DNA of 64,000 nt from Aspidiotus rigidus. Taxonomy: Eukaryota; Arthropoda; Insecta; Hemiptera; Diaspididae. The stretch covers positions 3,348,001-3,412,000 of the forward strand of contig JAVHKY010000028.1 in NCBI GenBank assembly GCA_035079385.1, read 5' to 3'. The position numbers and the translations under genes were made by a program. This document shows positions 1 through 11,728 of this stretch, piece by piece; position 1 is the stretch's first letter; the number at the start of each line of letters is the position of its first letter. A model generated the notes under the pieces. The model worked only from the letters and a program-made list of their open reading frames with translations, was not told the origin of the DNA and did not search any database.

Positions 1-849
1 TCCAACCTTGAACGCAGCAAACGAATACGACATTTCCAACAAAGAAATCTAAATTGACGTTTATTGGCACAGACGCGACTGCAGTAAACCAATAAATAAT
101 GGTTGGTCTATGGGTATATTTAATTTCAAAAATTTTCCTGAAATCTACTACATTCTTAAATATATTCTTCCAAATAACGCCGACATTTATTTCGCGTAGT
201 TTGTACTCGTATCATCTCTCGTATATGCGATCTTTGACCTAATTTAGGGAGAAATTAATTGACTGTTTCCAGACAGTTTTTCTTCTTCTTTTCTCATAAT
301 AATTTCTTTTTCCCAGCTATTCTTGTTCGTTTTTCTGTGACTAACAGAAATACATAATATAAAATATATACATTTTTTTCTTCTTTCTCCGTTACTCGTA
401 GTTCAAATTTTTTGAACCGGAAAAACGACGCCATTATTTCCTTATCTCTTCCGTCTAATGAGCATCGTAAAGGGACGTACCGCTCTGCTTGTTTCGCGAG
501 TTACTCGGTGTATATTGAAATATTTTTTATTACAAGGAAATTTTTATCGGAATAAAAGTGACTGAAACAAGACAATTGAAAAACTATAAGTTTGAAAATT
601 ATGAAATTTAAACAATGATATCGTCATTTTCTTATCGACTTTCCAAAGACACTCGACAATTCTGTACGAAGATATCGAATCGTAGAAAAGTTAGAAGGTA
701 TCAGAATGTTTGTGTGTAGAGATATCATTCTTGTTTTTCGCGATTTGAAAAAGAATTCCGGTGGGGTTTGAGAGAAGAAAGAATCATGCATAGCCCTCGT
801 AGATACTCAAACTTCTAGGTTCATTCTGTCGAAAGCACAGATTAAATGT
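1..849. other. No gene recognised
   Basis: AT-rich sequence with scattered short open frames and no motif I recognise. It lies beyond the 3' end of the minus-strand LINE that begins at about 850. Confidence 0.5.
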
Positions 850-1924
850 TTTCTTTTTTTTTTGTTTCATGTCACAAGCTTCTAACTACACTCGGGTCAT
901 GAGCTATGTAAATTGCTGCTCTTAGATGAGAGATGATGTTTTGGATGGATGGGAGGTCATCAGCGTATGGTGAAATTTGACAGGTGTGGCGGAGAGAAGC
1001 TGACGATAGGCATGTGAAAATGTGGGTGAATGTGGGATTGTGTCCAGGCTACAAGTTCGCATGAAAACGGAAAAAGCTTGCAAAAAGACGTGTTAGCGTG
1101 TGTGAGTCGTATGTGACCAATTTGGAGACGTATAAAGTAGATTTCGTGACCGCAGGATTTTTGGTGTGAAGCCCACACGAATGTTAATGGCTAATGTATT
1201 TGATGAGATTTGATTTTGCTATAGTGTGATCCAATTTTGAGGTGGATGGTGTGGGTGAGATCATTTTCAGTGGGAAGAAGATGTGATTTGATTCGTGGAA
1301 GTTTTGCAGCAGTTTTGGCAGCTAAATCGACTTTTTCATTACCTCTGACCCCCTGTGAAAGTTATGTCCTGATTAGTGGATGACGGGGTTGTAGGGTGAG
1401 AATGGATATGTGAGACAAGTAAGTTTGTAGAGTATACATTGTGAATTGCCGTTAGGGCGGATAAAAAGCTAGGGACGATCAGAAAAAAACGGTTTGGTGG
1501 GACAAGGAGGGCAGTATTGTTTCTAAGCATTGAAAAATATCTCGGAGTTCGGTCGTTAAAATTGATACGGAGTTGCGGTATCGATAAGAAAAGGTTTTGT
1601 TGTCAATCGAAAACGTGAAATTAGCTGGCTTTCGATTTTTCATTTTACCTGTGAAACAAAGGGTAGTGTTGGAAAAAGAGTCAAATATTTCTAGAAGCGA
1701 TAAATTGCGCTGTTGGTAGATTTTTTAAGCACTTGACAAAGTTTGTATATTATTTTAGGTGTAGGTAAGGCCCAACGGGAAATTGTTGGAAATACAGGGA
1801 CTAGGCAGTGGAAGGTAAAGTTTTTTGTGAAGAGAATCATTTGTTGAAAATATTGCGATAAGTAGGACGATTTGGGGCGGAATTAAAGAGAAGGTTGTGA
1901 ACTGGGGTTTGAGGAAGTTGTGAG
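850..1924 (-). pseudogene. Jockey-like LINE, RNase H and 3' part (decayed)
   Basis: This is the 3' half of a non-LTR retrotransposon pol read on the minus strand. The stretch at 1339-1530 gives SALTAIHNVYSTN followed by VSHIHS, which resembles the RNase H region of jockey-type LINEs. Upstream (about 1540-1640) the reading ISIDNK-like/SILTTELRDI matches the part of RNase H that normally reads IFTAEL. The stretch at 960-1178 gives EIYFIRLQIGHIRLTHA, the typical post-RNase H segment (RLRIGH..LTH). A run of ten T at 854-863 on the plus strand is a poly-A-like 3' end for a minus-strand element. The frame is broken several times, so it is not functional. The RT part continues at 2089-2400 after an insertion. 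The clade is an inference from motif style; the LINE class is fairly sure. Confidence 0.75.
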
Positions 1925-2088
1925 ATAGACTAGCAGCTAGTTAAATAAAGTCGACTCGTTCCTGAAGATGATACGTAATGTATCGAAACCTCGAATAGTT
2001 TCTTTTCGTTTTGTCAAGTGGAAAATGTAGCCATATTTTTTCGTGAATGTAATTAATTAAATTTTTTTAACGTGTGAATTTCATGCAG
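1925..2088 (+). mobile_element. Insertion with hammerhead-like hairpin inside the LINE
   Basis: This segment interrupts the minus-strand LINE between its RT end and its RNase H. At 1962-1968 it has CTGAAGA, followed by a hairpin (GATAC, loop, GTATC) and then GAAAC at 1985-1989. GTTC just before CTGAAGA can pair with GAAT just after the CTC at 1990-1992. The arrangement resembles a minimal hammerhead ribozyme core, a motif known from Penelope-like and related retroelements. There is an extra T between the core and stem II, and helix III is essentially absent. Insert borders are approximate and I did not find a clear target duplication. Confidence 0.4.
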
Positions 2089-2400
2089 GGTTAGTGCGGA
2101 AAGCGCCCGTGCAAATGTAAATGGCGGGATTTGGAACTGTGTCTAGAAATGAGAGATATGAAGAGAGGGTGCTACTCCTTATGTAAATGATCAATTACCT
2201 AGGATAGATCGGACTAGGGTACGGTAGAGGATGTAGAATTTTACAGTTGGGAAGGGCGGGGTAGGTACTTTAAGACGTTTGAATCTCCGAGCCTTTTGGC
2301 TTTAATTTCTTTAATATGCGGTAGCCATGAGTGTTTGAAGTAGAAGCGGTGGTCGAGAACTCTTACCGAGTCATTATTTGACAAAGTAAACAGAAGTTGT
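2089..2400 (-). pseudogene. Jockey-like LINE, C-terminal RT part (decayed)
   Basis: Read on the minus strand, the region gives a stretch like FKHSWLPHIKEIKAKRLG, matching the thumb region that reads (L.W..HI..LK.K) in jockey-type RTs. After several frame changes it gives LDTVPNPAIYICTGAFRT, matching the typical LDT(V/I)H..ALRL.TGAFRTSP. It is the upstream half of the LINE at 850-1924. The RT palm (YADD box) is not present, so the copy is 5'-truncated, as usual for LINEs, or eroded beyond recognition at about 2400. Confidence 0.75.
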
Positions 2401-3084
2401 CTCCGCTATACTTCTAATGTTAACGAATACGGGCATCATTCAAATTCATATAGTTTACCGCTTCGGTTGTTCGGTGCAAGTTCGGAACTTCGGGCTTTGA
2501 AACAACGTTATCAGATGGAAGCATCATAGTTTCATTTGCAATGCTACAATTCATTACAATTGAGTAGTGAGTAATACTGAAGAGCGCGAGGGCGATAGGT
2601 AAATTGTTGACGGAAGAAACCGAACAGCGTCGGAATGCGGCGAGGTGGTAAACAGCAAATTTGGATGATAACCGTGTCCTGAACGCGTTTAGACGACGTC
2701 CGTTTACTCTGTGCATTAATTACAATACAGATGAGGTTGAAGACAAGGGGGGTTGTGAATTGAAAAATTTTTTTAGACCACTTGTTAGCGCATTTTACCT
2801 CCTCGTCAAAACTGTAGGTAGTATTTTCATGACTACCCAAAGATGATGAGGTTGAATTCATAAGAACGAAATTCTGACTCTTGCAATCTGCGACGGCGTG
2901 TTTTTGAATTTGAATCCAAGATGCGGTATCTGAATTGAACCAACATTGCGCACGTATAAATGAAACGAAAGTATTTTTCACATTCAGGGCAGCTCATTTT
3001 TGTTGGTATCCTCTATCTACAGGAGAGAGGCTCATTCTCAACCTGTATTATGTTTTTTTTTCTTTTTTTTTGAACAAATCGCCG
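2401..3084. other. No gene recognised
   Basis: Overlapping short open frames on both strands, none with a recognisable domain. The right end has T-rich runs just before the family X repeat. Confidence 0.4.
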
Positions 3085-3400
3085 TGCGCCGTCCGGCAAG
3101 AAACTTGGAAAAATTCCGACTCTCGAGATATATATGATAGGAGGGGGACTTGGAAAAATTCCAACCTCCGAGCTATAAATGATAGGTAGGGGACTTGGAA
3201 AAATTTTGATTCTCGACCTATATATTTCGAAGTTCCTGAAATAGGTCCAGGTCACTGATGACGTCCTATTTTGTACTAGCTTCATACTAGGTCTAGGCTT
3301 GCTTGAATTCTCAATACCAAATACAATTTGATTCACAAAAGTTCCCTGCGTTCCTCGTTCAACTTCGTCAAGGAAGCCGTCGTTTTCCAGATACAGCTCG
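3085..3400. repeat. Family X repeat, copy 1
   Basis: Three tandem units of about 46-52 bp carry the core ggacttggaaaaatt plus atatatgatagg. They are preceded by a cggcaagaaacttgg segment and followed by the family's flanking module: the aggtccaggtcactga-like segment, a ctcaataccaaat segment, and the reverse complement of gaggaacgcagggaac. The same modules recur at about 29.4, 37.2, 40.0, 44.7, 51.3 and 57.6 kb. It is non-coding. Confidence 0.75.
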
Positions 3401-3443
3401 ACGCCAATGACGAAAAAAAATCATCAACGAGAAGCTAGCATTT

Positions 3444-3942
3444 CGTCGTTGGATCGGAAAAAACCTCCTATGTGCCGTTTTTTGAGAAATTCACTTTTTT
3501 ATATGGTTGGACGCGGAATTTCAAGGCGCATCGACTGGAAAAATCCCCTATGTGCTAAGTTCAAAATTACGCCGGTAGGAGCGGTTTTGAATACCTCCTA
3601 TGTGCACCATCCAGAAAATGTGGTCTCGAATACCTCCTATGTGCAGAGCAAACCTCTTATGTGCAATATTTAGGGCCAGGAATTCCTCCTATGTGCAGAG
3701 CAACCTCTTATGTGTAATATTTAATGCCAGGAATTCCTCCTATGTGCATTTATCGCCCAATACCGCCGTATTTTAGAGAATTTTGAAAATTTTTTGTTAC
3801 TACTGTATCAAAGAAGCTTTTCCACATTTAATGAGACGTTTCCAAAGTATTTTGGCCTTCTTTTCACAAAATAATCAGTTTTTTGCTTCTCCTGTAAAAT
3901 TTTATTTTTGCCACATAGGAGGTTTTTTCCGATCCAACGACG
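3444..3942. mobile_element. TIR element with repeated CCTCCTATGTGC motif
   Basis: The 31 bp at 3444-3474 is an exact reverse complement of 3912-3942 by eye, starting CGTCGTTGGATCGG. The motif cctcctatgtgc or a one-base variant occurs about eight times between the ends (near 3464, 3545, 3594, 3631, 3651, 3685, 3705 and 3736), and once inverted in the right TIR. Attt flanks both ends, which may be a 4 bp target duplication. The open frame at 3407-3673 is explained by these repeats. No transposase is seen, so it is a non-autonomous, MITE or foldback-like element. Confidence 0.8.
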
Positions 3943-6439
3943 ATTTGTTGTTTTTATTTTGAGGCAGCAGATGTGACTTCTTCATTCAAGTATGGCTTTC
4001 GTAAATTGCAAATCTTAGTTGTAGTTTCAACTTGTTACGATGCATTGTATAGCGGTAGCGACTCGCATGAGTGCGATTCGCTAAAAATTGTTTTGTTTTT
4101 GAAATTGTTAATTTCTTTACCCCGCCCCACTATAAGAAATCCGATGGGCCAAGTTGCCCCCTCCCACGTTTATAAGCCCTGAATATTTTTACTGTGCCAT
4201 AATCCAATTATCGAAAATTCGCAAACTTGGGACTGAGTTTCCTTTTTTAATGTCTTTACCAACACTCTAGCCGTCTACAAGGAATGTACAAGTCCAAATC
4301 CGACTTGACCTTCCCTCTCCCCCTTAGAAAATTTGCGAGGAGTCCTTGACATGGTCCAGAATAGTTAGATGAAAAAGAACGAGAGTGCGTGAACAGCTAA
4401 TTAGCTTAACACACAGTATTTTAGACTAAGAATGGGGACGAATCTTTGGAAGCCACCTAGTACACAATCTATCTAAAGACATATACGATTCAATGACTTT
4501 TCATGGAGCCGAGATATTTTCTCTCGTTAGCTCTAAACGAGGCCTAGCATATGCGTACGATACGCTATACGAATACCAGGATATACCAGCCTTGGTGTAC
4601 TGGATTATACTAGACTGCTGCCTCCTTCTCGTTGTTGGACTTAGGATCTTCGACCTAATCTAGAAATCTGCGAATCTTAGAGAGAAAGGTAGACAAAGAA
4701 GAAATAGTAAGTTACTAATTCTACGACGTCACAGCCTGATGCAAGCTGATGACGTCACAAAGAAGTTGAAGCTGGTATCGTCTTCCTCGTGATTTCATCT
4801 GCTATCAAAACTTATTTTGTCTCAACTGGTAGCCACAAAAAGACTTTTGAAATGACCTTTATTAATCGAACATTTTTTCAATACATTTCGGTCACAATTG
4901 TGAAATTATAATATTCTTGAATTGGAAGGTAGGACTAGATAATCTCACGAGAGCATAATTTATCCTGACTGTTTGATGGTGTTTTCTGTAATATTATATG
5001 TCTCTGCGTTAACGATGCTGGTATTATTTTACGCGAGCATATTCTACTACTGAATGAATAAGAAAGCTCGTTTCTGTTTTACCACGTCAATAATTTAAAA
5101 GCATAAAACCTAGTGACACACTTCTTCATGTAGCGCTCTTTGGGTACCCGATTTTCCGCCTCCTAGATGTAGTAGACGCGATTGTAATACAGGGTGAAAA
5201 CATACGAGAATTTGGATAAACTGATATGATTTTATTTGCACCTTGTTGTTCGCGTTCGCAATCACGTACACCAGCAGGAAATCTTCTGATAACTCGAAGC
5301 ATGCGACATTCGTTATAGAAAATGGGTAGGTGAGAGAAATTCCGAGCCTGAGAGCGAGAAAAGAGCACGTTCTTAGATCATAGTCGTGTAACAAGATGAA
5401 AGGTAAGAACGAAAATAATCTGTTTGTCTGGCGCATAATTTGTGTACGTTCTGCTCATACGTTCACCTCCAGAGTTCTCTTGCGTTGCTGTCGCGAGGAC
5501 ACATTCGCGTCGCGTCTTGTTTGCGTTAGCGGAAACGAGAGAACGTAACGTTTTCTCTGCCTATATAATAGGCCTATATTTTTGATTTACGCCTAAAGCA
5601 GCCAACGCACGCGGGCAATGTAATCGGGGAAGGTGGCTTTAACAAATTAAAATTAATTATCGGTGCATTCGCGCAGCGACGAACGTCAAGATCTAGAAGG
5701 TGCGAGTGATTATGAAATATGACGGAGGGATGCGGTAATTTGTCTTTGCGACGTTGGTTTCACGCGCGAACGTAAGCGTTATGAAAAATGGTAGTGCATT
5801 ATCGAAAGCCTGTGCTGTACACATTATGAGCGTCAGCTTTTTGAAATAAACGCATAAAGCACTGCGCGCAACGTGAATATGGCTGATAAAAGCGGCAAAG
5901 GGAACAGAAAAATATCATTGCTAGCCAAAATCGAGGGCAAGTTCTGAGCCAAATATTTTGCTGTATAATAAAGCGAGAATTTTTTTCTGTGAAAATCGCT
6001 AATTTGCTGAACAGTGCCACAGTGTGGTTTCGGGAAGAACCGTAACCCCCCACCCTATGCGCTGGAAAATTCTTTTTGGTACGTTTCTGACTTCCGATTT
6101 TCTTTGAGCTTGGAAATAGGATGATTCAAGATAGTAGAAAAGGGTCGGCTTCCGGTTTATAGATTGATGTCGATCCAAAATCATTGGTAGAAGACTTGTA
6201 GACCGTACGTAGTCGTATGACGTCGGTTTTAGGGGCGATCTGATAGAGTTTCAGAATCAGAAATTAGTCGACTTCTGGTATCAGGTTTCAATTCCGACGG
6301 AAAATAGACGTCAAAATCGCGTCTATTTGACCATTACTGCATTGGTCAAGAATATCTGACATCCTCAACGGCTCTCATAATATAAGTAAGACTGCAAAGT
6401 CTGTTTGCAAGTAGCAAAGTCACCAAGCAGGCAGAATAT
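3943..6439. other. No gene recognised
   Basis: Long non-coding-looking stretch. Two GACGTCAC octamers (CREB/ATF-like sites) lie 25 bp apart at 4726-4733 and 4751-4758. The open frames at 5110-5436 and 5799-6184 lack domains and have unremarkable composition. Confidence 0.4.
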
Positions 6440-6825
6440 CACAATGGGGTGACTGTAGGTCGAATCCAGATCGACACTGATTTGAGGTCGATTTGAAGTC
6501 GACGAGCACACATTTACAGAAATCTGAAATTTGACTTTAAATCGACCCGACGGAGTAGTCGAATTCAAGTCGATTAACAAAAATTGAAAAAGTTGCCACA
6601 AAAACGACTCCAGAATGAGGTCGGTTTGAAGTTGACCAGCCAGAGAACTGCGAATTGACTTGAAATCAATCCAGCATGGCAATCCATTTTACGTCAATGG
6701 AAAAATTTGAAGAAGTTGACTTAACATCAACTCCAGATCGACGTCTATTTTAGGTCGTCTACCAGCGTGCTGTGCCATTGAACAATAAATTGACCTGAAA
6801 TTGACTCAACAGAGCAGTCAAATTT

Positions 6826-7103
6826 ATAGACCAAGAAAGGAAGACATCTACCTGGACACAAAGAATACAGAGCTGATTTTTTCATCAAATGTTCGGAAGC
6901 CTCTCCTAATGGTGTCTTCAAAAATCCACTCAATTTTTCCCCCTTTGTCCCCCTGTAAAAGGGAAAGCCCAATTAGGATTCGCGGGGATTTTTGAGGACA
7001 CCTTCGGGGGAAGGTTCTGAATATTTTATGAAAAAATATGTATTCGCATCGTGTCCAGATAGCCCAATTTTTCTGGCTTCATTTCTTGGTCTATTAAGTC
7101 GAT
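6826..7103. mobile_element. Foldback element nested in the satellite
   Basis: The left arm starting atagaccaagaaa (about 6828) is matched by an inverted right arm ending at about 7103. The arms are roughly 115 bp each, clearly related but with many mismatches. Shared landmarks are ctggacac, attttttcat and ggtgtc(t/c)tcaaaaatcc. Satellite units flank it on both sides, so it inserted into, or was formed within, the array. Confidence 0.65.
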
Positions 7104-8055
7104 AAAAAAAATTGAAAAAGTCGCCACAAAAACGACTCCAGATTGAGGTCGGTTTGAAGTTAACCAGCCAGAGAACTGCGAATTGACTTGAAATCAATCC
7201 AACATAGCAATCCAGTTTGGGTCAACGGAAAAATTTGAAGAAGTTGACTTGAAATCAACTCCAGATCGACGTCTATTTTATGTTGATTTGAAGTCTACCA
7301 GCGCGCTGTGCCGTTGAACAATAAATCAACCTGAAATTAACCCCCAGGTTGATAGAAGAAGTCACCTTGAAATCGACTCCAGATCGACGTTTATTTTTTC
7401 TATTTCAGGTCAATAGAAAAATTTGGAGAAGTTGATCTGAAATCGACTCGAGATCAACGTCTATTTCAAGTCACTTTGAAGTCGACCAGCATACAGTACC
7501 AAAGAACTGCAAATAGACTTGAAATTGACCCTACAGAGCAATCGATTTGAGTCGATAGAAAGATTATTGAAGAAGTTTAATTGAAATCAATTTCAGATCA
7601 ACGTCGAGTAGTAGTCGAGTTTAATTTAACCAGCGTACAGCACCAGAGAATCATAAATTGACTTAAAATCGACCCAACAGAGCAGTCAATTTTAGGTCAA
7701 TCAAAAATTCGGAGAAGTCGAATTGAAATCGACTCCGGATTTACGTAGATTTTAGGTCGATTTGAAGTCAATCAACATGCCTTCCCAGAAAACTGAAAAT
7801 TGACTTGAAATTGACCCAACAGAGCAATCGGTTTTGAGTCGATAGAGAAATTTGTAGAAGACGCCTTTAAATTGATTTCAGATCGACGTCTATTTCAGAT
7901 CCATTCAAAATCGACCCAAAAAAGAAGTCAATTTCAGGTCAAGATGATAAAAATTTGGAGAAGTCAACTGGGAATCGATTCGTGATTGACGTCGACTAGT
8001 TTTAAGAACTACAAATCGACTTAAAATAAAGGATGGTGAACAGTGCAAGGAATGA

Positions 8056-8213
8056 AGGGAAGAGGAAGTATGACAAAAAAGTCTCTTGCGGCCCAAGGGG
8101 TAATCGAGCCCGCGACCTCTCGTCTCCATGACGAGCGCGATAACCACTACCCTACCACGCCCTAAGATTATGTCGTCGGGCTAGGAGATTTTTTCGTCAT
8201 ACTTCCTCTCCCT
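8056..8213 (-). mobile_element. tRNA-like module enclosed in inverted repeats
   Basis: On the minus strand, about 8162 to 8088 reads like a tRNA. There is an A-box-like tagggtagtgg, then an anticodon-like hairpin (CTCGT, seven-base loop CATGGAG, ACGAG), then a B-box-like ggctcgatta. The acceptor stem is weak and the base before the putative TGG anticodon is A rather than T, so it is a degenerate tRNA or SINE head rather than a working tRNA gene. About 30 bp at 8056-8086 and 8183-8213 are inverted repeats (gaggaagtatgac core) with only a few differences. Ordinary tRNA-derived SINEs lack such TIRs. Confidence 0.6.
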
Positions 8214-8300
8214 TCCTCATCTCAATCGACTTGAAATCGAAATAACTGAGCAATCGATTTCAGGTCGGTAGAAAATTTGGACAAGTTGACTGAAAATTAT

Positions 8301-11300
8301 TGATCTGGAATCAACGTGGCGAATGGATTGAAATTGAGTCAACATTTTTCGATTTCACGTTGAAGGCCGCGAAATCAATCTCAATGATGTACCGATGTAA
8401 TTTTGACCAAGACTTGCAAAGGAGGAAATTCTCGGTCCATTTGACGTCGACATATTTTGTCGGGAGCGATCCTATTGCACGTGGACCACATGAACTATGA
8501 TGAAAATATACAACTGAGTTTGAGGAGAAGGGCCAACTCCAGAATAAATGAAATTTTGATAATTGCGTATTCAATTTCGACTATTCAATTTTAATTATTC
8601 GATTTGTACAATCGTTCATTGGCCAAATTTTCAGGGGTTCAGACTTTGCTTTCTATACCTTTATCTCATCAGTGAAATTTCTCCGAATCATTCTCCTCAT
8701 ACAGTACAGCTTAAAAAAGTTTAGGGTTGTCCCAAGGTCAAAAAAATTCAAACGGCGCGGCGCGTCTTTTACTTTTTATGGAAACCTATTTTAATGATAC
8801 TCTTATAATTTCTGAACAGGCCTAGAGTCATATTCTTAAAAGGAGGAGACGGTGACAGTCTCACCTTCTCCTTCCAGGCTAATTCGATCCCAAGTATCAT
8901 CAGTCAGCCCAGTTCTTGAAAAGTTTAGAAAATTATGAGATACAACCTAATAACGTCATTCCATGGATATACCATAAGAATGAGGCCCAAACCGGAAAAC
9001 TTTTCTCTCCGCTCGCCTCTCTCACTGGGTAAATTTTGATTTAGATAATCGATAAGGATCTATTATTCGCACGAAATTTCTTCATATATATGTAGCTCGA
9101 TGATCGGAATTTTTCTTTGTCCCTTCATCTCATATAAAAATATAAAGCTGGATGGTCGGAATTTTCTAGAATGCTTTTTCAAATGGGAGAAATCAGAAGT
9201 CGCTTGAGTAGATGCCAAAATTCACCTCCTGGCCCTATTGTCTAATGGTCAATCTTTTTGCCTATAACCGAATCAGTATTGACTGTGATGATCGCATGAT
9301 TCATTCTTAAACTTTCACTTCACACGATGCATTAATATTTCCCAACTGAATACAAATTAGCACAATGTACGAAGAACTTTTTCTTCTTGAAATGCGTTCA
9401 AGGAATTGTACGAAGAGCAAAAAAGAAGCTCATAGCGGCGCCGCTATTCCCGCGCGTCGTACACGAGAGAAGTTCGTCGAAGCTAACGAGTCTGTGAAGA
9501 ACAAAGATAAAAGTCCGGCGAACGAATTTGATTGAAAAAGCTCGTCTAGAAATATTATGAACTACTTTACTGACGTACTATATTTTCTCGCGAAGTAATA
9601 TTTTAAATTTTACGGGCCACCTTAATAAATGACCCGGTCTCGCAACCGGAACGGAGCTTGCGGCGCGAACGCGACCGAAGTGTCCGGGGTCGAGACGATT
9701 AACGCTCGACATTTGTTCGCCCAGTGAGAGGGATGCAGCACGTAATTCAGTCGGAAGAAGGTTTTCGTGTCTGCCTTGAAGGATTAAAAGCGCTGCCCTC
9801 TCAGTTTCATTCCATTCTGGAACCAGCGTTATAAATTGAGGCGAATCGTGTCGTCGTCGTCGCTAGTTCATCTTCTACTGTATTTTCTTCAACGCAGATC
9901 ATTGTTCTTCGTTAGAGAAGACGCTCTCCTCCTTTTTTACCGACAGGGGTATATCTCGTCCTCTTCGGCGTCACTTGTTTTGCTCGCGCGTCAACCGTAC
10001 GAATTGTAAAAAGACTCTTTCTTATATGCTCGTATTTATCATTAATCTTATAAATTATTAAACTTGTCATCTTCCAAAGGACAGTACGATGCTTATCGTA
10101 AGGATTGTGATACGACGCGGTCACAACGAGGAAATCATTTCGTCTCGCTTTTGTCTGCGAATTTTCGTTATTTCTCTCACGCTGGGCGAGCGATGGTACA
10201 TAACGACGAGTATTTTTTGTGGCCAGGTAGACGATGAACTTCGGCGAGCGGCGGGAATTCGACATCTCTCAGTTTTACAGTAATTAGCGGCTCAACTCAC
10301 TTCAGTATACGAGAATATACAGAGTAAATTCTGAAAGAGAGATGCAGACGGGAAAAAAAGAGAGCTCTTTGCTGTAAACTAGGAAGGAGATCAAAAGATG
10401 ATTGCAGCAGAGAGTTTGCAATTGATGCGAAGACGCACCACGTCGTAAATGGTCAGAGAAGGAGAGAGAGAGAGAGGCAGAGGGAGAGGGAGAAGGAAAG
10501 CTTAGGTAGTACAGCGAGCTTTTGCTTTTCTAATGAATGGTCGGCAATTGAGCGAATTATCTTTCACAGCGCGTTTTGCTTACCGTTTCGCGTCGGCTTC
10601 TATTTTCCGACCTAATTAATTCGCAGCGTGAAAATAATAAATTAATCATAGCGGTCGAGAATAAGGCGAGCGTTTCGAGCGCTGCACGTTCGAAATTACT
10701 ATTTCATTCTTCTTAGTTTACTTGGACGACCGTCAAACCGTGTCGTGACTTCAAATGAATGACCAGCTCGAATGCGATTAGTTATGCACGTTGCCATGTT
10801 TGCGCGAGATGATCGACACTCAATTTTGATAATTGCCCAACAGTCCTGCAAAATGGGAATCCGCCGAACCGAAGAAATGCCGTCGAAACTTTCACTTAAA
10901 AGACTTTTGGCTTTGCATGGGGATTTAAAATAAAAAATTACCAGGAGAACAGCCTATTGTTTGAAACTACGAATTAGGGTTGTTTAGAGTTACAAAATTA
11001 CATCCAAAACTGGTTTGTATCAGAGGGTTCTGTTCTTAAATGAAAAGTTCATAATTAAACATAGTCTCAATTTCTATCATGGGAGAGTTCTCAAATGGGC
11101 TCAAAGTTTGATAAGTGGATAATTATTAGCAAACTCAACGTTTAGAAGCACACTATTATCAATTATTCATTAATTTACGCTGTATTGATTGAAAACTTAG
11201 AAACTCTATCTATGTACTTATTTATGAGTAAGAATCCAAAACAAGAAAAGGGGTATCCGATAAGTAAAGTTGGAAAAATGGAATGTGGGTATTAGAGGTG

Positions 11301-11728
11301 AGTATTGTCTATTCTAACACAATTCAGGGAATCGTGTTTTTCATACGCAAAACAAAGCTCCATTTTCCCAGATCTGAATTTTTCCATTTTATACATTCCA
11401 TAATCGAAGTAGGGCTAGTTTATAATCTTAATATACACACTCACCCCAATCGTTTGTAAGATCTAGTTTTCCTGATCATTTATTTTGAAACACGGTAATT
11501 ATTCATCTTTGTAGGGTAGACATATTCCCCACTCATGTTTTGCTAGCAGGCATAAAGACGTTTTCAAATATTTTGTTTGTGTTTGCAAACTAAACACGTT
11601 TGAATTTGCTCTTATACACTTTTACATATTTTCCTTTATTCTTGCTTGTTTATGTTTGTGAAGGACTTCTTAGCAACATTTGCCACAACATTTGGAAACC
11701 TAGCAGATTTTTCCCAAATGTAAAACTA
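8301..11728. other. No gene recognised
   Basis: Intergenic-looking. It has an AG-rich microsatellite-like tract at about 10460-10500 (agagagagag). Two opposed open frames at 9912-10283 overlap and have no recognised domain. Confidence 0.4.

Larger units (their letters stand above)
6440..8300. repeat. Degenerate satellite of about 140 bp units
   Basis: Units repeat words such as gaaatcgactccagatcgac, gtcgaccagc and cagagcagtc. The last word recurs near 6812, 7536, 7676 and 7818, giving a spacing of about 140 bp. Units have diverged by many substitutions and short indels. The family also appears as a fragment at about 33.23 kb and weakly near 33.9-34.05 kb. The array is interrupted by a foldback (6826-7103) and a tRNA-like element (8056-8213). 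Nothing suggests coding. Confidence 0.75.

Noticed and set aside
5110..5436. Overlapping minus-strand frames of 80 and 108 codons
   Set aside because: No recognised motif; two frames over the same bases suggest chance.
8088..8162. Functional tRNA gene
   Set aside because: Weak acceptor stem, A instead of T before the anticodon, imperfect T-stem; better read as a tRNA-derived module.
6440..8300. CRISPR-like array
   Set aside because: Repeats are long, diverged and without unique spacers of constant length; the window is eukaryotic.
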